A stretch of 64,000 nucleotides of DNA from Bacteroidetes bacterium B1(2017) (GCA_002256395.1 NKJG01000002.1:145098-209097); one strand, 5' to 3'; counted from the first letter of the stretch, positions 28,322 through 36,881 are shown. Program-made: numbers and translations. The notes: generated from the sequence alone by a model not told the origin.

Positions 28322-29527
28322 ATGGCAGGAACAGAATTTTATGGTGCTGAAGAAAAAAAGGAAATTAATGATGTTTTAGAAACAGGTATCTTTTTTAGAT
28401 TTAATCATGATGCTCAGAGAAACAATATTTGGAAAGCACGTGAATTTGAATCGGAAGTGGCCAAATTAGTAGGAGCAAAATATGCGCACGCAGTTTCAAG
28501 TGGAAGCACTGCAGTATCATGTGCTCTAGCTGCTGCTGGAGTAGGCGCTGGCGACGAGGTTATTGTTCCTCCATTTACCTATATTGCCACTGTTGAGGCA
28601 GTAATTTTTGCTGGAGCTTTGCCAGTGTTTGCCGAGATTGATGAAACACTTTGTTTAAGTGCTGCTGGAATTAAAAAGGCAATTACTCCTAAAACAAAAG
28701 CAATTGTTTTAGTTCATATGTGTGGTCAGATGGCTCAAATGGACGAAATAATGGCAGTGGTTAAAGAACATGATTTGACTTTGGTTGAAGATGCGGGTCA
28801 GGCTATGGCCGCTAGTTATAAAGGAGTTTCTACAGGTTTATTTGGCAAAACAGGTTGTTATAGTTTTGATTTTTTCAAAATTGCTACTGCTGGCGAAGGT
28901 GGAGTTATGGTTACTAATGATGAAACTGCGTATAAATTAGCCGACAATTATTCAGATCATGGTCACGATCATCAAGGAAATAACCGTGGAATGGAAAACC
29001 ACCCAGTGTTAGGATTTAACTACAGAATATCGGAATTACATGCAGCAATTGGTTTGGCTCAAACCCGCCGTGTACCAATGATTAGAGAAAATAACAACAG
29101 AATTAAAACTCAAATGATGAGTGAACTTGGCAAAATACCTGGAGTTACTTTCGCAACTATTCCTGATCCAAATGGAGACTCTGCTACATTCTTAAATATG
29201 TTCTTGCCTAATACAGAAGCAGCTAAACGCGTAGTGGAAGAATTTAATAAAAATGGGGTTGCAGGATTTAACTATTGGTTTACAAATATGTATCATTTTA
29301 TCAATCAATGGAATCATATTAAAGAGGGTAAAGTGGCTGCTAAAACAAATGTTCAACTTTTAGGCGCACCTCAAGATTACATGAATTTAGATATTCCTAA
29401 AACCCAAGAAACCATCGGAAGGTTGATTTCATTTGGTATTAAAGCTTCATGGAAACAAGAAGAATTAGAGGAACTAATTTCGAAAATGAGTATGTCTATT
29501 ACAACAGCTTTGGGTCAAACAGCTTAA
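28322..29527 (+). CDS. kdnA: 8-amino-3,8-dideoxy-manno-octulosonate (Kdo8N) transaminase
   Basis: A 401-residue PLP-dependent aminotransferase of the DegT/DnrJ/EryC1/StrS family. It begins with the KdnA-like MAGTEFYGAEEKKEINDVL and has SSGSTAVSCAL, the PLP-binding EDAGQAMAA and the Schiff-base Lys186 in FDFFKIATAGEGG. In the Kdo8N pathway described in Shewanella, KdnA aminates 8-oxo-Kdo with glutamate. The assignment rests on this sequence character plus the adjacent kdnB-type gene 10 bases downstream and the kdsA homologue after it. First gene of the unit. The product alters the lipid A-linked core sugar, which affects charge and polymyxin sensitivity in known cases. Cytosolic. Confidence 0.88.
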   Translation: MAGTEFYGAEEKKEINDVLETGIFFRFNHDAQRNNIWKAREFESEVAKLVGAKYAHAVSSGSTAVSCALAAAGVGAGDEVIVPPFTYIATVEAVIFAGALPVFAEIDETLCLSAAGIKKAITPKTKAIVLVHMCGQMAQMDEIMAVVKEHDLTLVEDAGQAMAASYKGVSTGLFGKTGCYSFDFFKIATAGEGGVMVTNDETAYKLADNYSDHGHDHQGNNRGMENHPVLGFNYRISELHAAIGLAQTRRVPMIRENNNRIKTQMMSELGKIPGVTFATIPDPNGDSATFLNMFLPNTEAAKRVVEEFNKNGVAGFNYWFTNMYHFINQWNHIKEGKVAAKTNVQLLGAPQDYMNLDIPKTQETIGRLISFGIKASWKQEELEELISKMSMSITTALGQTA

Positions 29528-29537
29528 TAAAACAAGA

Positions 29538-30620
29538 ATGAGTCATAAGAACTTTAAATCTATAGAGAAAACTGTTTTTGGTAGAGGTAGCTTTAACCAA
29601 TTGGCCGAAATTATTGAACCTAAAAGGGAGTTAAACAAAAAGTATTTTGTATACATAGTTGATAATTACTTTAAAGGTAAAGAACTTGAGAATAGACTTC
29701 AACAAAAGCCTGAAGATACTGTTTACTTCGTAGATGTTGATCCGCATGAACCTACTACTGAGCAAATAGATCAATTACGCGATGAAATTTTGGCCCAAAA
29801 GGGTTTGCCTTCTGGTGTAATTGGTATTGGTGGAGGTAGTATAATGGATATTGCAAAAGCACTTTCTTTAATGTTATGCAATGAAGGGCCTTCGCAACAA
29901 TACCAAGGATTAAACCTCATTAAAAAACCAGGAGTGTACCATGTTGGAGTTCCAACTATTTCGGGTACTGGGGCAGAATGTAGCATGACAGCTGTGTTAA
30001 CTGGACCAGAAAAGAAATTAGGATTAAAATGTGATTGGACAATTTTTGATCAAGTAATTTTAGATTCAGAATTAACCGAAAGTGTTCCTACTGATAAATG
30101 GTTTTATACAGGCATGGATACCTTTATTCATTGCATTGAAAGTAGAGATGGTATTTTAAACAATGCTTATAGCTTTGCTTATGGCGAACAATCGTTAAAA
30201 CTTTGTCGTGAAATCTACCTTGGCGAAAACGCAGGTAGAGGAGCCGAAAATGATGATAAATTAATGGTTGCCTCCTTAATGGGCGGACTTAGTTTAACCT
30301 ATTCTGAAGTGGGCGTTTGCCATGCTTTAAGCTATGGATTAAGCAAGATATTTGGCGAAAAACATTGTTATGCAAATTGTTTGGCATTTCAACATTTAGG
30401 CGATTATTATCCAGAAGGAGTTGCCGAGTTTAAAACGATGTTGGCTAAACATTCTATTACCCTTCCTCAAGGTTTAAGTAAGGGTTGGACAGATGCTGAA
30501 ATTACTGCCATGGCTCATGTAGCGTACAATTTGCCTCATATGTGGAATCATGCTATAGGAACAGATTGGAAGGATAAAATTAGCATTCAAACTATCGAAG
30601 ATTTATTTAGAAGATTATAA
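29538..30620 (+). CDS. kdnB: 3-deoxy-manno-octulosonate 8-oxidase, iron-containing ADH family
   Basis: A 360-residue group III iron-dependent alcohol dehydrogenase homologue. Nucleotide-binding GGGSIMDIAKAL lies near residue 95. Metal-binding candidates are the Asp and His residues of YTGMDTFIHCIES and the later CHALSYGLS and KHCYAN segments. KdnB oxidises the C8 hydroxyl of Kdo to the aldehyde that KdnA aminates. Position between kdnA and kdsA supports this over a generic alcohol dehydrogenase. Spacing is 10 bases to kdnA and 25 to kdsA, so one operon. Soluble, with no signal peptide. Confidence 0.87.
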   Translation: MSHKNFKSIEKTVFGRGSFNQLAEIIEPKRELNKKYFVYIVDNYFKGKELENRLQQKPEDTVYFVDVDPHEPTTEQIDQLRDEILAQKGLPSGVIGIGGGSIMDIAKALSLMLCNEGPSQQYQGLNLIKKPGVYHVGVPTISGTGAECSMTAVLTGPEKKLGLKCDWTIFDQVILDSELTESVPTDKWFYTGMDTFIHCIESRDGILNNAYSFAYGEQSLKLCREIYLGENAGRGAENDDKLMVASLMGGLSLTYSEVGVCHALSYGLSKIFGEKHCYANCLAFQHLGDYYPEGVAEFKTMLAKHSITLPQGLSKGWTDAEITAMAHVAYNLPHMWNHAIGTDWKDKISIQTIEDLFRRL

Positions 30621-30645
30621 TCGTTTTTAGAAAAATATTTAAAAC

Positions 30646-31479
30646 ATGACTAAAATAGTAAAAGTAGGGGATATCAATTGTGGGAGCGATGAGTTGTTCC
30701 TAATTTCGGGACCATGCGTAATTGAAGAAGAATCAATTATGATGAAAACCGCTGAAAAATTAAAAGAGGTTTCAGAAAAATTAAATATTAAAATCATTTA
30801 CAAATCGTCTTTCCAAAAAGACAATCGTAGTAGCTTAAAATTCTATGATGGACCAGGTTTGGATAAGGGAGTTAAGATTTTAGCTAAAGTTAAAGAGCAA
30901 TTTGGCTTTTCCTTACTTACCGATATTCACTATCCAGATCAAGCTGCTGCTGCTGGTGAGGTGTGCGATGTATTACAAATTCCCGCTTACTTATGCATGC
31001 AATCAACCTTAATGGTTGCGGCAGCTAAAACAGGGCGTGTAATAAATATCAAACATGGTCAGTTTTTGGCTCCAGAAAACATGAAGCACCCAGTACAAAA
31101 ATGTATTGATGCAGGAAACGACCAAATAATATTAACAGAAAGAGGCTATACTTTTGGATATAACGATATGATTGTTGATCCAAGAAGTTTCTTTTTAATG
31201 GGACAAATTGGGTATCCAGTTGTATTTGATATTACCCATGCCATTCGTAAATATGGTATTCCTAGTGCCGATGCAAAAGGTGGCGCTCGTGAGTTTTTAC
31301 CAGTATTAAGTAGAGCCGGTGTTGCAGCTGGAGTAGATGGTGTATTTATTGAAACACATCCTGAGCCAGCAAAAGCATTATGTGATGCAGCATCTCAATT
31401 AAGTGTGTATGATTTAGAGGAATTTGTAAAACCTTTAATCGATATACATAATTTAGAGCTTAGCTATAGAGCGAAATAA
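30646..31479 (+). CDS. kdsA: Divergent 3-deoxy-8-phosphooctulonate synthase (KdsA-like)
   Basis: A 277-residue class I DAHP/KDO8P synthase fold, normally condensing PEP with arabinose-5-phosphate. Recognisable segments are GPCVIEEE, YKSSFQKDNRSS, TDIHYPDQA, QIPAYLC, TERGYTFGYND and VFIETHPEPAKAL. It departs from canonical KdsA at the RQT(D) motif, here Met118-Gln-Ser-Thr, and in the (V/I)-K-K-G-Q-F motif, where the second Lys is His137. The first Lys (136) and the NRSS phosphate-binding motif (60-63) are kept. It also has Cys24 in GPC. The changes suggest altered acceptor handling. It is third in the kdnA-kdnB-kdsA unit; a canonical copy may exist elsewhere in the genome. Confidence 0.88.
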   Translation: MTKIVKVGDINCGSDELFLISGPCVIEEESIMMKTAEKLKEVSEKLNIKIIYKSSFQKDNRSSLKFYDGPGLDKGVKILAKVKEQFGFSLLTDIHYPDQAAAAGEVCDVLQIPAYLCMQSTLMVAAAKTGRVINIKHGQFLAPENMKHPVQKCIDAGNDQIILTERGYTFGYNDMIVDPRSFFLMGQIGYPVVFDITHAIRKYGIPSADAKGGAREFLPVLSRAGVAAGVDGVFIETHPEPAKALCDAASQLSVYDLEEFVKPLIDIHNLELSYRAK

Positions 31480-31494
31480 TTTTATCCTAGCGCC

Positions 31495-32160
31495 ATGAAA
31501 AAAATATTTAGCAGCATACTTTTTCTTATACTATTTTCAAGAATTGGTTCAGCACAATATGAACCAGCTTATGGAACTACTAAAGCTGAACCTAAGAGTT
31601 TAAAAGCTTGTTACCTAGGTTTGGGAACTGGAATATATGGAAAATATGGTTTTTTAGGATTAGATTTTGGGGTAAGGTTAAGCCCAAAAACCTTGGCTGA
31701 GGTGAATTTAGGTATAGGTGGATGGGGATCAAAAGCAGGATTTTCATTTACCACCTTTGCAGGTGCTTCTAATACTTGGTGTCCAAGTATTGGTTTTACA
31801 CGTAATTCAGGTGCAGCCCTTCCAAGTATGGATTCGAAAGTGAATTTACCTAATTCAAATGAAGAAGTAACTGTTACATCGGATATGATTTATAATCCTG
31901 TAAACATTATTCATTTGTCTGTACAAAAGCAATTTGTATCCACAAAAGGAAATCGCTTTTTTATAGAATTGGGATATTCTTTGGCAATAAATGAAGTTAA
32001 AGTTGAATTTGATCAACCAACACTTGTTTATAAAGGTACTACTTATAATACCTCAGACCTTAAATTTTCAAATGTTCAAACTGCGGCGCATAAGGCCCAA
32101 GCGCCAAACGGAATTAACATTAGCTTGGGATATCAATTTGGCTTAGGTAAATATAATTAA
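31495..32160 (+). CDS. Exported beta-barrel-like protein in the Kdo8N region
   Basis: A 221-residue protein with a signal peptide (cores SSILFLILF, cleavage near GSAQ). The mature chain is rich in Gly and aromatic residues in alternating strands (YLGLGTGIYGKYGFLGLDFGV; ending NISLGYQFGLGKYN), as in small outer-membrane barrels. No known motif. It follows kdsA by 15 bases and is probably co-transcribed, but its link to octulosonate synthesis is only positional. The gene ends 67 bases before the aldolase-CBS gene, which has its own -7 element. Confidence 0.7.
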   Translation: MKKIFSSILFLILFSRIGSAQYEPAYGTTKAEPKSLKACYLGLGTGIYGKYGFLGLDFGVRLSPKTLAEVNLGIGGWGSKAGFSFTTFAGASNTWCPSIGFTRNSGAALPSMDSKVNLPNSNEEVTVTSDMIYNPVNIIHLSVQKQFVSTKGNRFFIELGYSLAINEVKVEFDQPTLVYKGTTYNTSDLKFSNVQTAAHKAQAPNGINISLGYQFGLGKYN

Positions 32161-32190
32161 CCCGATTTTAGCAAATTTCAATTTTAAGTC

Positions 32191-32198
32191 TATTTTTG
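32191..32198 (+). promoter_or_regulatory. Candidate -7 promoter element of the aldolase-CBS gene
   Basis: TATTTTTG is an exact TAnnTTTG match followed by CCC, 29 bases before the ATG at 32228. The same octamer precedes kdnA at nearly the same distance, so the two units may share control. Confidence 0.5.
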
Positions 32199-32227
32199 CC
32201 CAAAAGCATTTATAACAAGTTTATACC

Positions 32228-33238
32228 ATGGAATTATACTTAGATTCAGCAAACCTTAAAGAAATAGAAGAGGCATTTAAATTAGGCTTCTTAAATGGTT
32301 TAACCACTACTCCTACTTTCATGCAACGTGAAGGTATTACCGATGTGGATGCCATGATTGTTAAATTATCTAAAATTGTACCTGTTCTTCAAATTGAAGC
32401 TTTAGGTGATACAGCTGAAGATGTATTAGCAGAAGCAAAACGCCAATTGGCATTAGGACTTGATCCTAAAAAAACGGTATTTAAAATACCCGTTTCTTTG
32501 GAAGGCGTTAGAGCTTGTAAAATGCTTAGAAACGAAGGTTTATTGGTAAATGTACATTTAGTTTACACCTTGCAACAAGCCTATATGGCAATGCATGCAG
32601 GTGCTACCTATGTTTGTCCATTAGTAGGTCGTTTACAAGATCAAGGGCATGATGCCTTAGATTTAGTTGCTCAAATAGTTGATGCGGTAGATCATTATGG
32701 TTATGATACCAAAGTAATGTTCTCATCTGTGCGTACTATGGAGCATATTAGAAATGCTCTCAACCTAGGCGTTCACACCATTACTGTTCCATTAAAAATC
32801 ATGAAACAGTTAACCGAAAATCATTTCACCACAGTTGGTACAGATCAGTTTATTCATGATACTCGTTTAATGACTGTAAGAGTTAAAGAGGCCATCAATT
32901 CAGTTAATCCAACTGTTACTGCAGATACCAATTTAGCTGATGCCATTGTTAAGATGACAGAATTTGGCTTTGGCGCAATTACGGTTGTAAATGCAGATGG
33001 AAGTTTAAAAGGTGTATTTACAGATGGTGATTTACGCAGAAAAATCCAAACAGACGGTAGAGATGTATTGAGCAAAAATATGGGTGATTTTACCTATGGA
33101 AATGCTGTATCCATTGAAGGTTCTGCCTTATTAAATGAAGCGGCTGGATTATTTAAATCAACTAAGGTGGATACTATTTTGGTTACCGAAAATGGTAAAC
33201 CTATTGGAATGATTGATATCCAAGATTTGGAAGACTAA
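32228..33238 (+). CDS. Transaldolase/FSA-like aldolase fused to a KdsD-type CBS pair
   Basis: A 336-residue fusion. Residues 1-220 form a transaldolase/fructose-6-phosphate-aldolase barrel: Asp6 in LYLDSA, Schiff-base Lys86 in VFKIPV, Ser167 in the SSVRT segment, GRLQDQG near 134-140. Compared with E. coli FSA, Asn28 is Thr28 (TTTPT), Thr109 is His110, Ala129 is Cys130, Tyr131 is Leu132, and Gln59 is Glu57. Residues about 228-334 form two CBS motifs with GVFTDGDLRR, the signature of the C-terminal half of KdsD. KdsD makes A5P from ribulose-5-phosphate through a SIS domain; here the SIS domain is replaced by an aldolase. I infer, without proof, a role in supplying the KdsA substrate. Own promoter and terminator. 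Confidence 0.88.
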   Translation: MELYLDSANLKEIEEAFKLGFLNGLTTTPTFMQREGITDVDAMIVKLSKIVPVLQIEALGDTAEDVLAEAKRQLALGLDPKKTVFKIPVSLEGVRACKMLRNEGLLVNVHLVYTLQQAYMAMHAGATYVCPLVGRLQDQGHDALDLVAQIVDAVDHYGYDTKVMFSSVRTMEHIRNALNLGVHTITVPLKIMKQLTENHFTTVGTDQFIHDTRLMTVRVKEAINSVNPTVTADTNLADAIVKMTEFGFGAITVVNADGSLKGVFTDGDLRRKIQTDGRDVLSKNMGDFTYGNAVSIEGSALLNEAAGLFKSTKVDTILVTENGKPIGMIDIQDLED

Positions 33239-33294
33239 AAATATAGGACAAATAAAAAGCATTCAATTTTTGAATTGATTGTTTAAGAAAAAAA

Positions 33295-33332
33295 TGGCCG
33301 AATCCTACAAAGAGTAGGGTTTGGCCTTTTTT
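33295..33332 (+). terminator. Intrinsic terminator of the aldolase-CBS gene
   Basis: GGCCGAATCCTAC / GTAGGGTTTGGCC with a 5-base loop (two wobble or mismatch positions), followed by T7. It lies about 55 bases after the stop codon. Confidence 0.88.
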
Positions 33333-33441
33333 TATGAGTTTTTTTTTGTTTTATATATCCTATAAATTAACCATTAATCAAAATTATGATTGCATTAATA
33401 AGTAATTTAATATTTTGCAAGCCTAACAAATTCACCTAATT

Positions 33442-33981
33442 ATGAAAATTTTAAAAACTATTTTAGTTGTTGTTTTGGCCCTAGTGGGAATTGTACTTTT
33501 GATTGCTGCCTTTATTAAAAAGGAGTATGCTGTAGAAAGAGAAATAACCATTAACAAACCCAAAATGGAAGTATTTAACTATGTTAAATTATTAAAGAAC
33601 CAAGACAATTTTAGTGTTTGGGCAATGATGGATCCCAACATGGAAAAAGGTTTTACTGGCACAGATGGTATGGTTGGTGCTGTATCAAGTTGGAAAAGTA
33701 CAAACAAAGATTTAGGAGCAGGAGAGCAAGAGATTTTAGGAATTACAGAAGGAGAAAAGATTGATTTTGAATTACGTTTTAAGGAACCTTTTGAATCAAA
33801 AGATCATGCCTTTATGAGTACTACAAGTGTTAATGATAGCACTACATTAGTGAAATGGGGTTTTGATGGAAAAATGGATTATCCAATGAATATTATGTTG
33901 CTTGCTATGGATATGGATAAGATGCTAGGCGATCAGTTGCAAAAGGGCTTAGATAACCTTAAAATGGTGATGGAAAAATAA
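33442..33981 (+). CDS. Membrane-anchored SRPBCC (polyketide cyclase-like) protein
   Basis: A 179-residue protein with one N-terminal membrane anchor (ILKTILVVVLALVGIVLLIAA). The soluble domain has the SRPBCC (START-like) pattern: YAVEREITINKPKMEVFNYV at its start, TTLVKWGFDGKMDYPM in the middle and a long C-terminal helix GDQLQKGLDNLKMVME. These folds bind hydrophobic ligands in a cavity, but no ligand can be assigned. It lies between two terminators, so it is monocistronic, and interrupts the Kdo8N genes without an obvious link. Confidence 0.85.
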   Translation: MKILKTILVVVLALVGIVLLIAAFIKKEYAVEREITINKPKMEVFNYVKLLKNQDNFSVWAMMDPNMEKGFTGTDGMVGAVSSWKSTNKDLGAGEQEILGITEGEKIDFELRFKEPFESKDHAFMSTTSVNDSTTLVKWGFDGKMDYPMNIMLLAMDMDKMLGDQLQKGLDNLKMVMEK

Positions 33982-34000
33982 GAAATTAATCATTTTAATT

Positions 34001-34047
34001 GAAAGCCTTGTTCACTGTATTACTCAGTGCGCAAGGCTTTTTTTTTG
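34001..34047 (+). terminator. Intrinsic terminator of the SRPBCC gene
   Basis: AAAGCCTTG / CAAGGCTTT arms with an inner CACTG / CAGTG stem, followed by a T8-9 run. It starts about 20 bases after the stop codon. Confidence 0.88.
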
Positions 34048-34088
34048 ATTTAGTTTTAGAAAAAAAGTTAACTTGCTCTTCAATAATT

Positions 34089-34790
34089 ATGAACCATACA
34101 GAATCGATTTTTACTCAAATAGGTGGCGTTTTTTGCACCCCTTCTATAGAAATAAACTCAAAATTAAATGGAGTTAAAGCTTTTGTTTTTGATTGGGATG
34201 GGGTATTTAATAATGCCGTTAAAAATGAAAACAAAAGTAGCACCTTTAATGAGGCCGATAGTATGGGTACAAATATGCTTAGGTTCAGCCATTATTTATT
34301 AAATAAGGAGTTACCTGCTACTGCCATTATATCTGGAGAAAAAAATGAAATGGCTTTTTATTTTTGTGAACGCGAACACTTTAATTCATGTTATTATAAA
34401 GTACCTCATAAACTAATTGCTTTAAACCATTTTTGCGCACAAAACAATATTCAACACTCAGAAGTATGTTATTTTTTTGATGATGTACTAGATTTAAGCA
34501 TTGCTGCGGTATGTGGTGTTAGAGTAATGATTAACCGGAAGGCAAATCCCTTATTCAAAAATTACTTGGTTCAAAATAATTTAGTTGATTATATAACTGC
34601 CCATGAAAGCGGAAATTTTTCCGTTCGTGAGGCCACAGAAATGCTAATGGGATTAAATGATAATTTTAATCAATGTATGGACGAGCGAAAAGATTTTAGC
34701 CCAATTTATCAAGAGTATTTGGCACTGCGACAAGCAACACCTACGGCCTTTTTTAGTGTTTCGGGTGAGGAAATAATAAATGGAAAGTAA
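34089..34790 (+). CDS. KdsC-like HAD phosphatase with C-terminal extension
   Basis: A 233-residue HAD-superfamily protein of the KdsC (Kdo-8-phosphate phosphatase) type. Motif I is FDWDGV (nucleophile Asp35, acid/base Asp37), motif II is IISGE, motif III Lys is in VPHKLIAL, and motif IV is FFDDVLD (usually GDDxxD). The KdsC C-terminal active-site tail is recognisable as SVREATEMLM. A further extension of about 45 residues is absent from the usual 188-residue KdsC. Start ATG 34089 is chosen over an extension to 33999 that would run through the terminator. It probably completes the octulosonate pathway in this region but has its own transcription unit. The substrate is inferred. Confidence 0.8.
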   Translation: MNHTESIFTQIGGVFCTPSIEINSKLNGVKAFVFDWDGVFNNAVKNENKSSTFNEADSMGTNMLRFSHYLLNKELPATAIISGEKNEMAFYFCEREHFNSCYYKVPHKLIALNHFCAQNNIQHSEVCYFFDDVLDLSIAAVCGVRVMINRKANPLFKNYLVQNNLVDYITAHESGNFSVREATEMLMGLNDNFNQCMDERKDFSPIYQEYLALRQATPTAFFSVSGEEIINGK

Positions 34791-34796
34791 TCCTAA

Positions 34797-36881
34797 TTAA
34801 GGAGTATTAAGTTTCGTTAAATAGGCAAAAGTAGCTTCTTGGGAGCTAATAGAATTTTCGTTCTTATTTTGCCTTTTGTATTCAATATCGCTTACTCCAT
34901 CTATTTTACGTGCCTTAACTTCATCGTTCCATTGGATTTCAAAAATGGATTTTAGTTTCTGTTTATTTTCCTCCGAGTATACCGGAAATCCGCATTCTAT
35001 TCGATTCATTAAATTTCTACTCATCCAATCGGCAGATGAAAGGTAAATTTTTTCATCTCCATTATTGCAAAACATATACACTCTGGCGTGTTCTAAGAAT
35101 CGGTCAATAATACTTATTACCTCAATATTCTCGCTGCTATTTTGAATACCGGGAACAAGGCAGCAAATACCTCTTATAATAAGCTGGATTTTAACTCCCG
35201 CATTACTTGCTTCGTAGAGCTTTTTTATGATATCCACATCTACTAATGAGTTCATTTTGGCCTTTATAAAAGCAGGTTTTCCAGCTTTGGCAAATGAAGC
35301 TTCTTGTTCAATAAGCGCAATAAATTGCTTCTTCATAAAATCTGGCGCCACTAATAAATGTTTGAACCCACTTCTCTTTAAGTTTACAAACAAAATATCG
35401 GTTAGGGCATCTACCTCTTCAGTAATTCTAGTGTCCTTTGTAAATAGTGAAAAGTCACTATAAATGCGGGCAGTAACACCATTATAATTACCTGTTGAAA
35501 GGTGGGCATATTTAACAATTTTGCTATCCTCTTTGCGGTAAATTAAACAGATTTTGCAATGAACTTTTTGACCGGCTTTTCCAAAATGAACTTGTGCCCC
35601 AGCTTCTTGAAGTTGATTGGTCCAATAGATATTGGACTCCTCATCGAAGCGGGCTTGGAGTTCCATTAGAACCACAACCTTTTTGCCGTTTTTTACCGCA
35701 TTTATCAAGGCATTTACCACATTGCTATGTTTTGCAACACGGTATAAAGAAATTAAGATAGTGGTTACTTTAGGGTCAATAGCCGCCTCACGTAACAAGC
35801 GAATTAAATAATCAAAACTCTCATAAGGTTGATGAAGTAAAATGTCCTTTCTACTTATTACATCGAACAACCGTTTTTCCTTATCCAGCTCGGGAATTGG
35901 AATTTGCTTTAAGGCAGGAAAATAATCAACAGAGGCACCCACTTTTGGAAAATCCATAAAGTCTTTAAAGTTATGGTAACGACCGCCAGGTATGAGATTA
36001 ACGTTTTTTAAATCGAGTTTTTTAATAAGAAATTCCAACATCTCTTTAGGCATAGATTCATCATAAACAAATCTTGTTGGAATGCCTTTCGACCTTTGCT
36101 TTAAACTCTTCTGAATTTTATCTAATAAGTTAACAGAATACTCCGTATCGTCTTGAGTAATTTCGTATTCCGCATCTCGGGTTATTTTAATGATGTAAGA
36201 TTCATACTCTTCAAAATCGAAAATAGAAAAGATTCTATTAAGGTTGAGTCTAATAATGTTTTCTAGTAAAATAATATGTTGACCTTTTTCAAAATCGGGT
36301 AGGGTAAAGAACCTATTTACAATACCTGTTGGGATTTCAATAATGGCATGTTTAGGAGGTAATCCTAATTTGCTTGTCTTCATTCTTACGGCCAAATAAA
36401 TGCTTCGGTCGCGCATGTGAGGAATATGCCTTAATTCATCAAGTACAACAGGGAACAGATTGTTTAATACACTTGCCTTAAAATAATCTTGAATGATGGC
36501 AGCTTCGTTTTCATTAACTTGATTTTCTTCAATAAGAAATATTTTGTTTCTAGCTAATTCAGGCAGAACTTGATTTTCGTAGATCTCGGTAAATTTGTCT
36601 TGCATCAGCAAAACTGTCCGTTGTATTTCCGACAATATTTCATCGGGTGAAGATTGGTATTCTGAAATGGCTTTTTTGCCATTAATTCTTTGTAAACGCC
36701 TTATTTGAGCCACTCTAACCCTAAAAAACTCATCTAGGTTAGATGAAAATATGGCTAAAAATTTAATTCTTTCTAATAATGGATTTCTAGGATTTTCTGC
36801 CTCCTGCAAAACCCGTTCATTAAAATGTAACCAGCTGATTTCTCTATCTTTAAATAAATGTCCTTTACGTTCTTTAATCAT
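34797..36881 (-). CDS. ppk1: Polyphosphate kinase 1
   Basis: A 694-residue PPK1, which reversibly transfers the gamma phosphate of ATP to polyphosphate. It has the N-terminal helical domain (DREISWLHFNERVLQEA, FLAIFSSNLDEFFRVR), the head domain, and two phospholipase-D-like C-terminal domains. The autophosphorylated His lies in KYAHLSTGNYN; the second domain carries YLSSADWMSRNL. Length matches the family. Convergent with the HAD gene (6-base gap). An exact -7 element lies just upstream of the ATG. Works in phosphate storage alongside the two PiT transporters of the window, though not adjacent to them. Confidence 0.96.
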   Translation of the reverse strand: MIKERKGHLFKDREISWLHFNERVLQEAENPRNPLLERIKFLAIFSSNLDEFFRVRVAQIRRLQRINGKKAISEYQSSPDEILSEIQRTVLLMQDKFTEIYENQVLPELARNKIFLIEENQVNENEAAIIQDYFKASVLNNLFPVVLDELRHIPHMRDRSIYLAVRMKTSKLGLPPKHAIIEIPTGIVNRFFTLPDFEKGQHIILLENIIRLNLNRIFSIFDFEEYESYIIKITRDAEYEITQDDTEYSVNLLDKIQKSLKQRSKGIPTRFVYDESMPKEMLEFLIKKLDLKNVNLIPGGRYHNFKDFMDFPKVGASVDYFPALKQIPIPELDKEKRLFDVISRKDILLHQPYESFDYLIRLLREAAIDPKVTTILISLYRVAKHSNVVNALINAVKNGKKVVVLMELQARFDEESNIYWTNQLQEAGAQVHFGKAGQKVHCKICLIYRKEDSKIVKYAHLSTGNYNGVTARIYSDFSLFTKDTRITEEVDALTDILFVNLKRSGFKHLLVAPDFMKKQFIALIEQEASFAKAGKPAFIKAKMNSLVDVDIIKKLYEASNAGVKIQLIIRGICCLVPGIQNSSENIEVISIIDRFLEHARVYMFCNNGDEKIYLSSADWMSRNLMNRIECGFPVYSEENKQKLKSIFEIQWNDEVKARKIDGVSDIEYKRQNKNENSISSQEATFAYLTKLNTP

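Noticed and set aside
33999..34088. Longer N-terminus of the KdsC-like protein
   Set aside because: It runs through the intrinsic terminator of the SRPBCC gene; the ATG at 34089 matches the family better.
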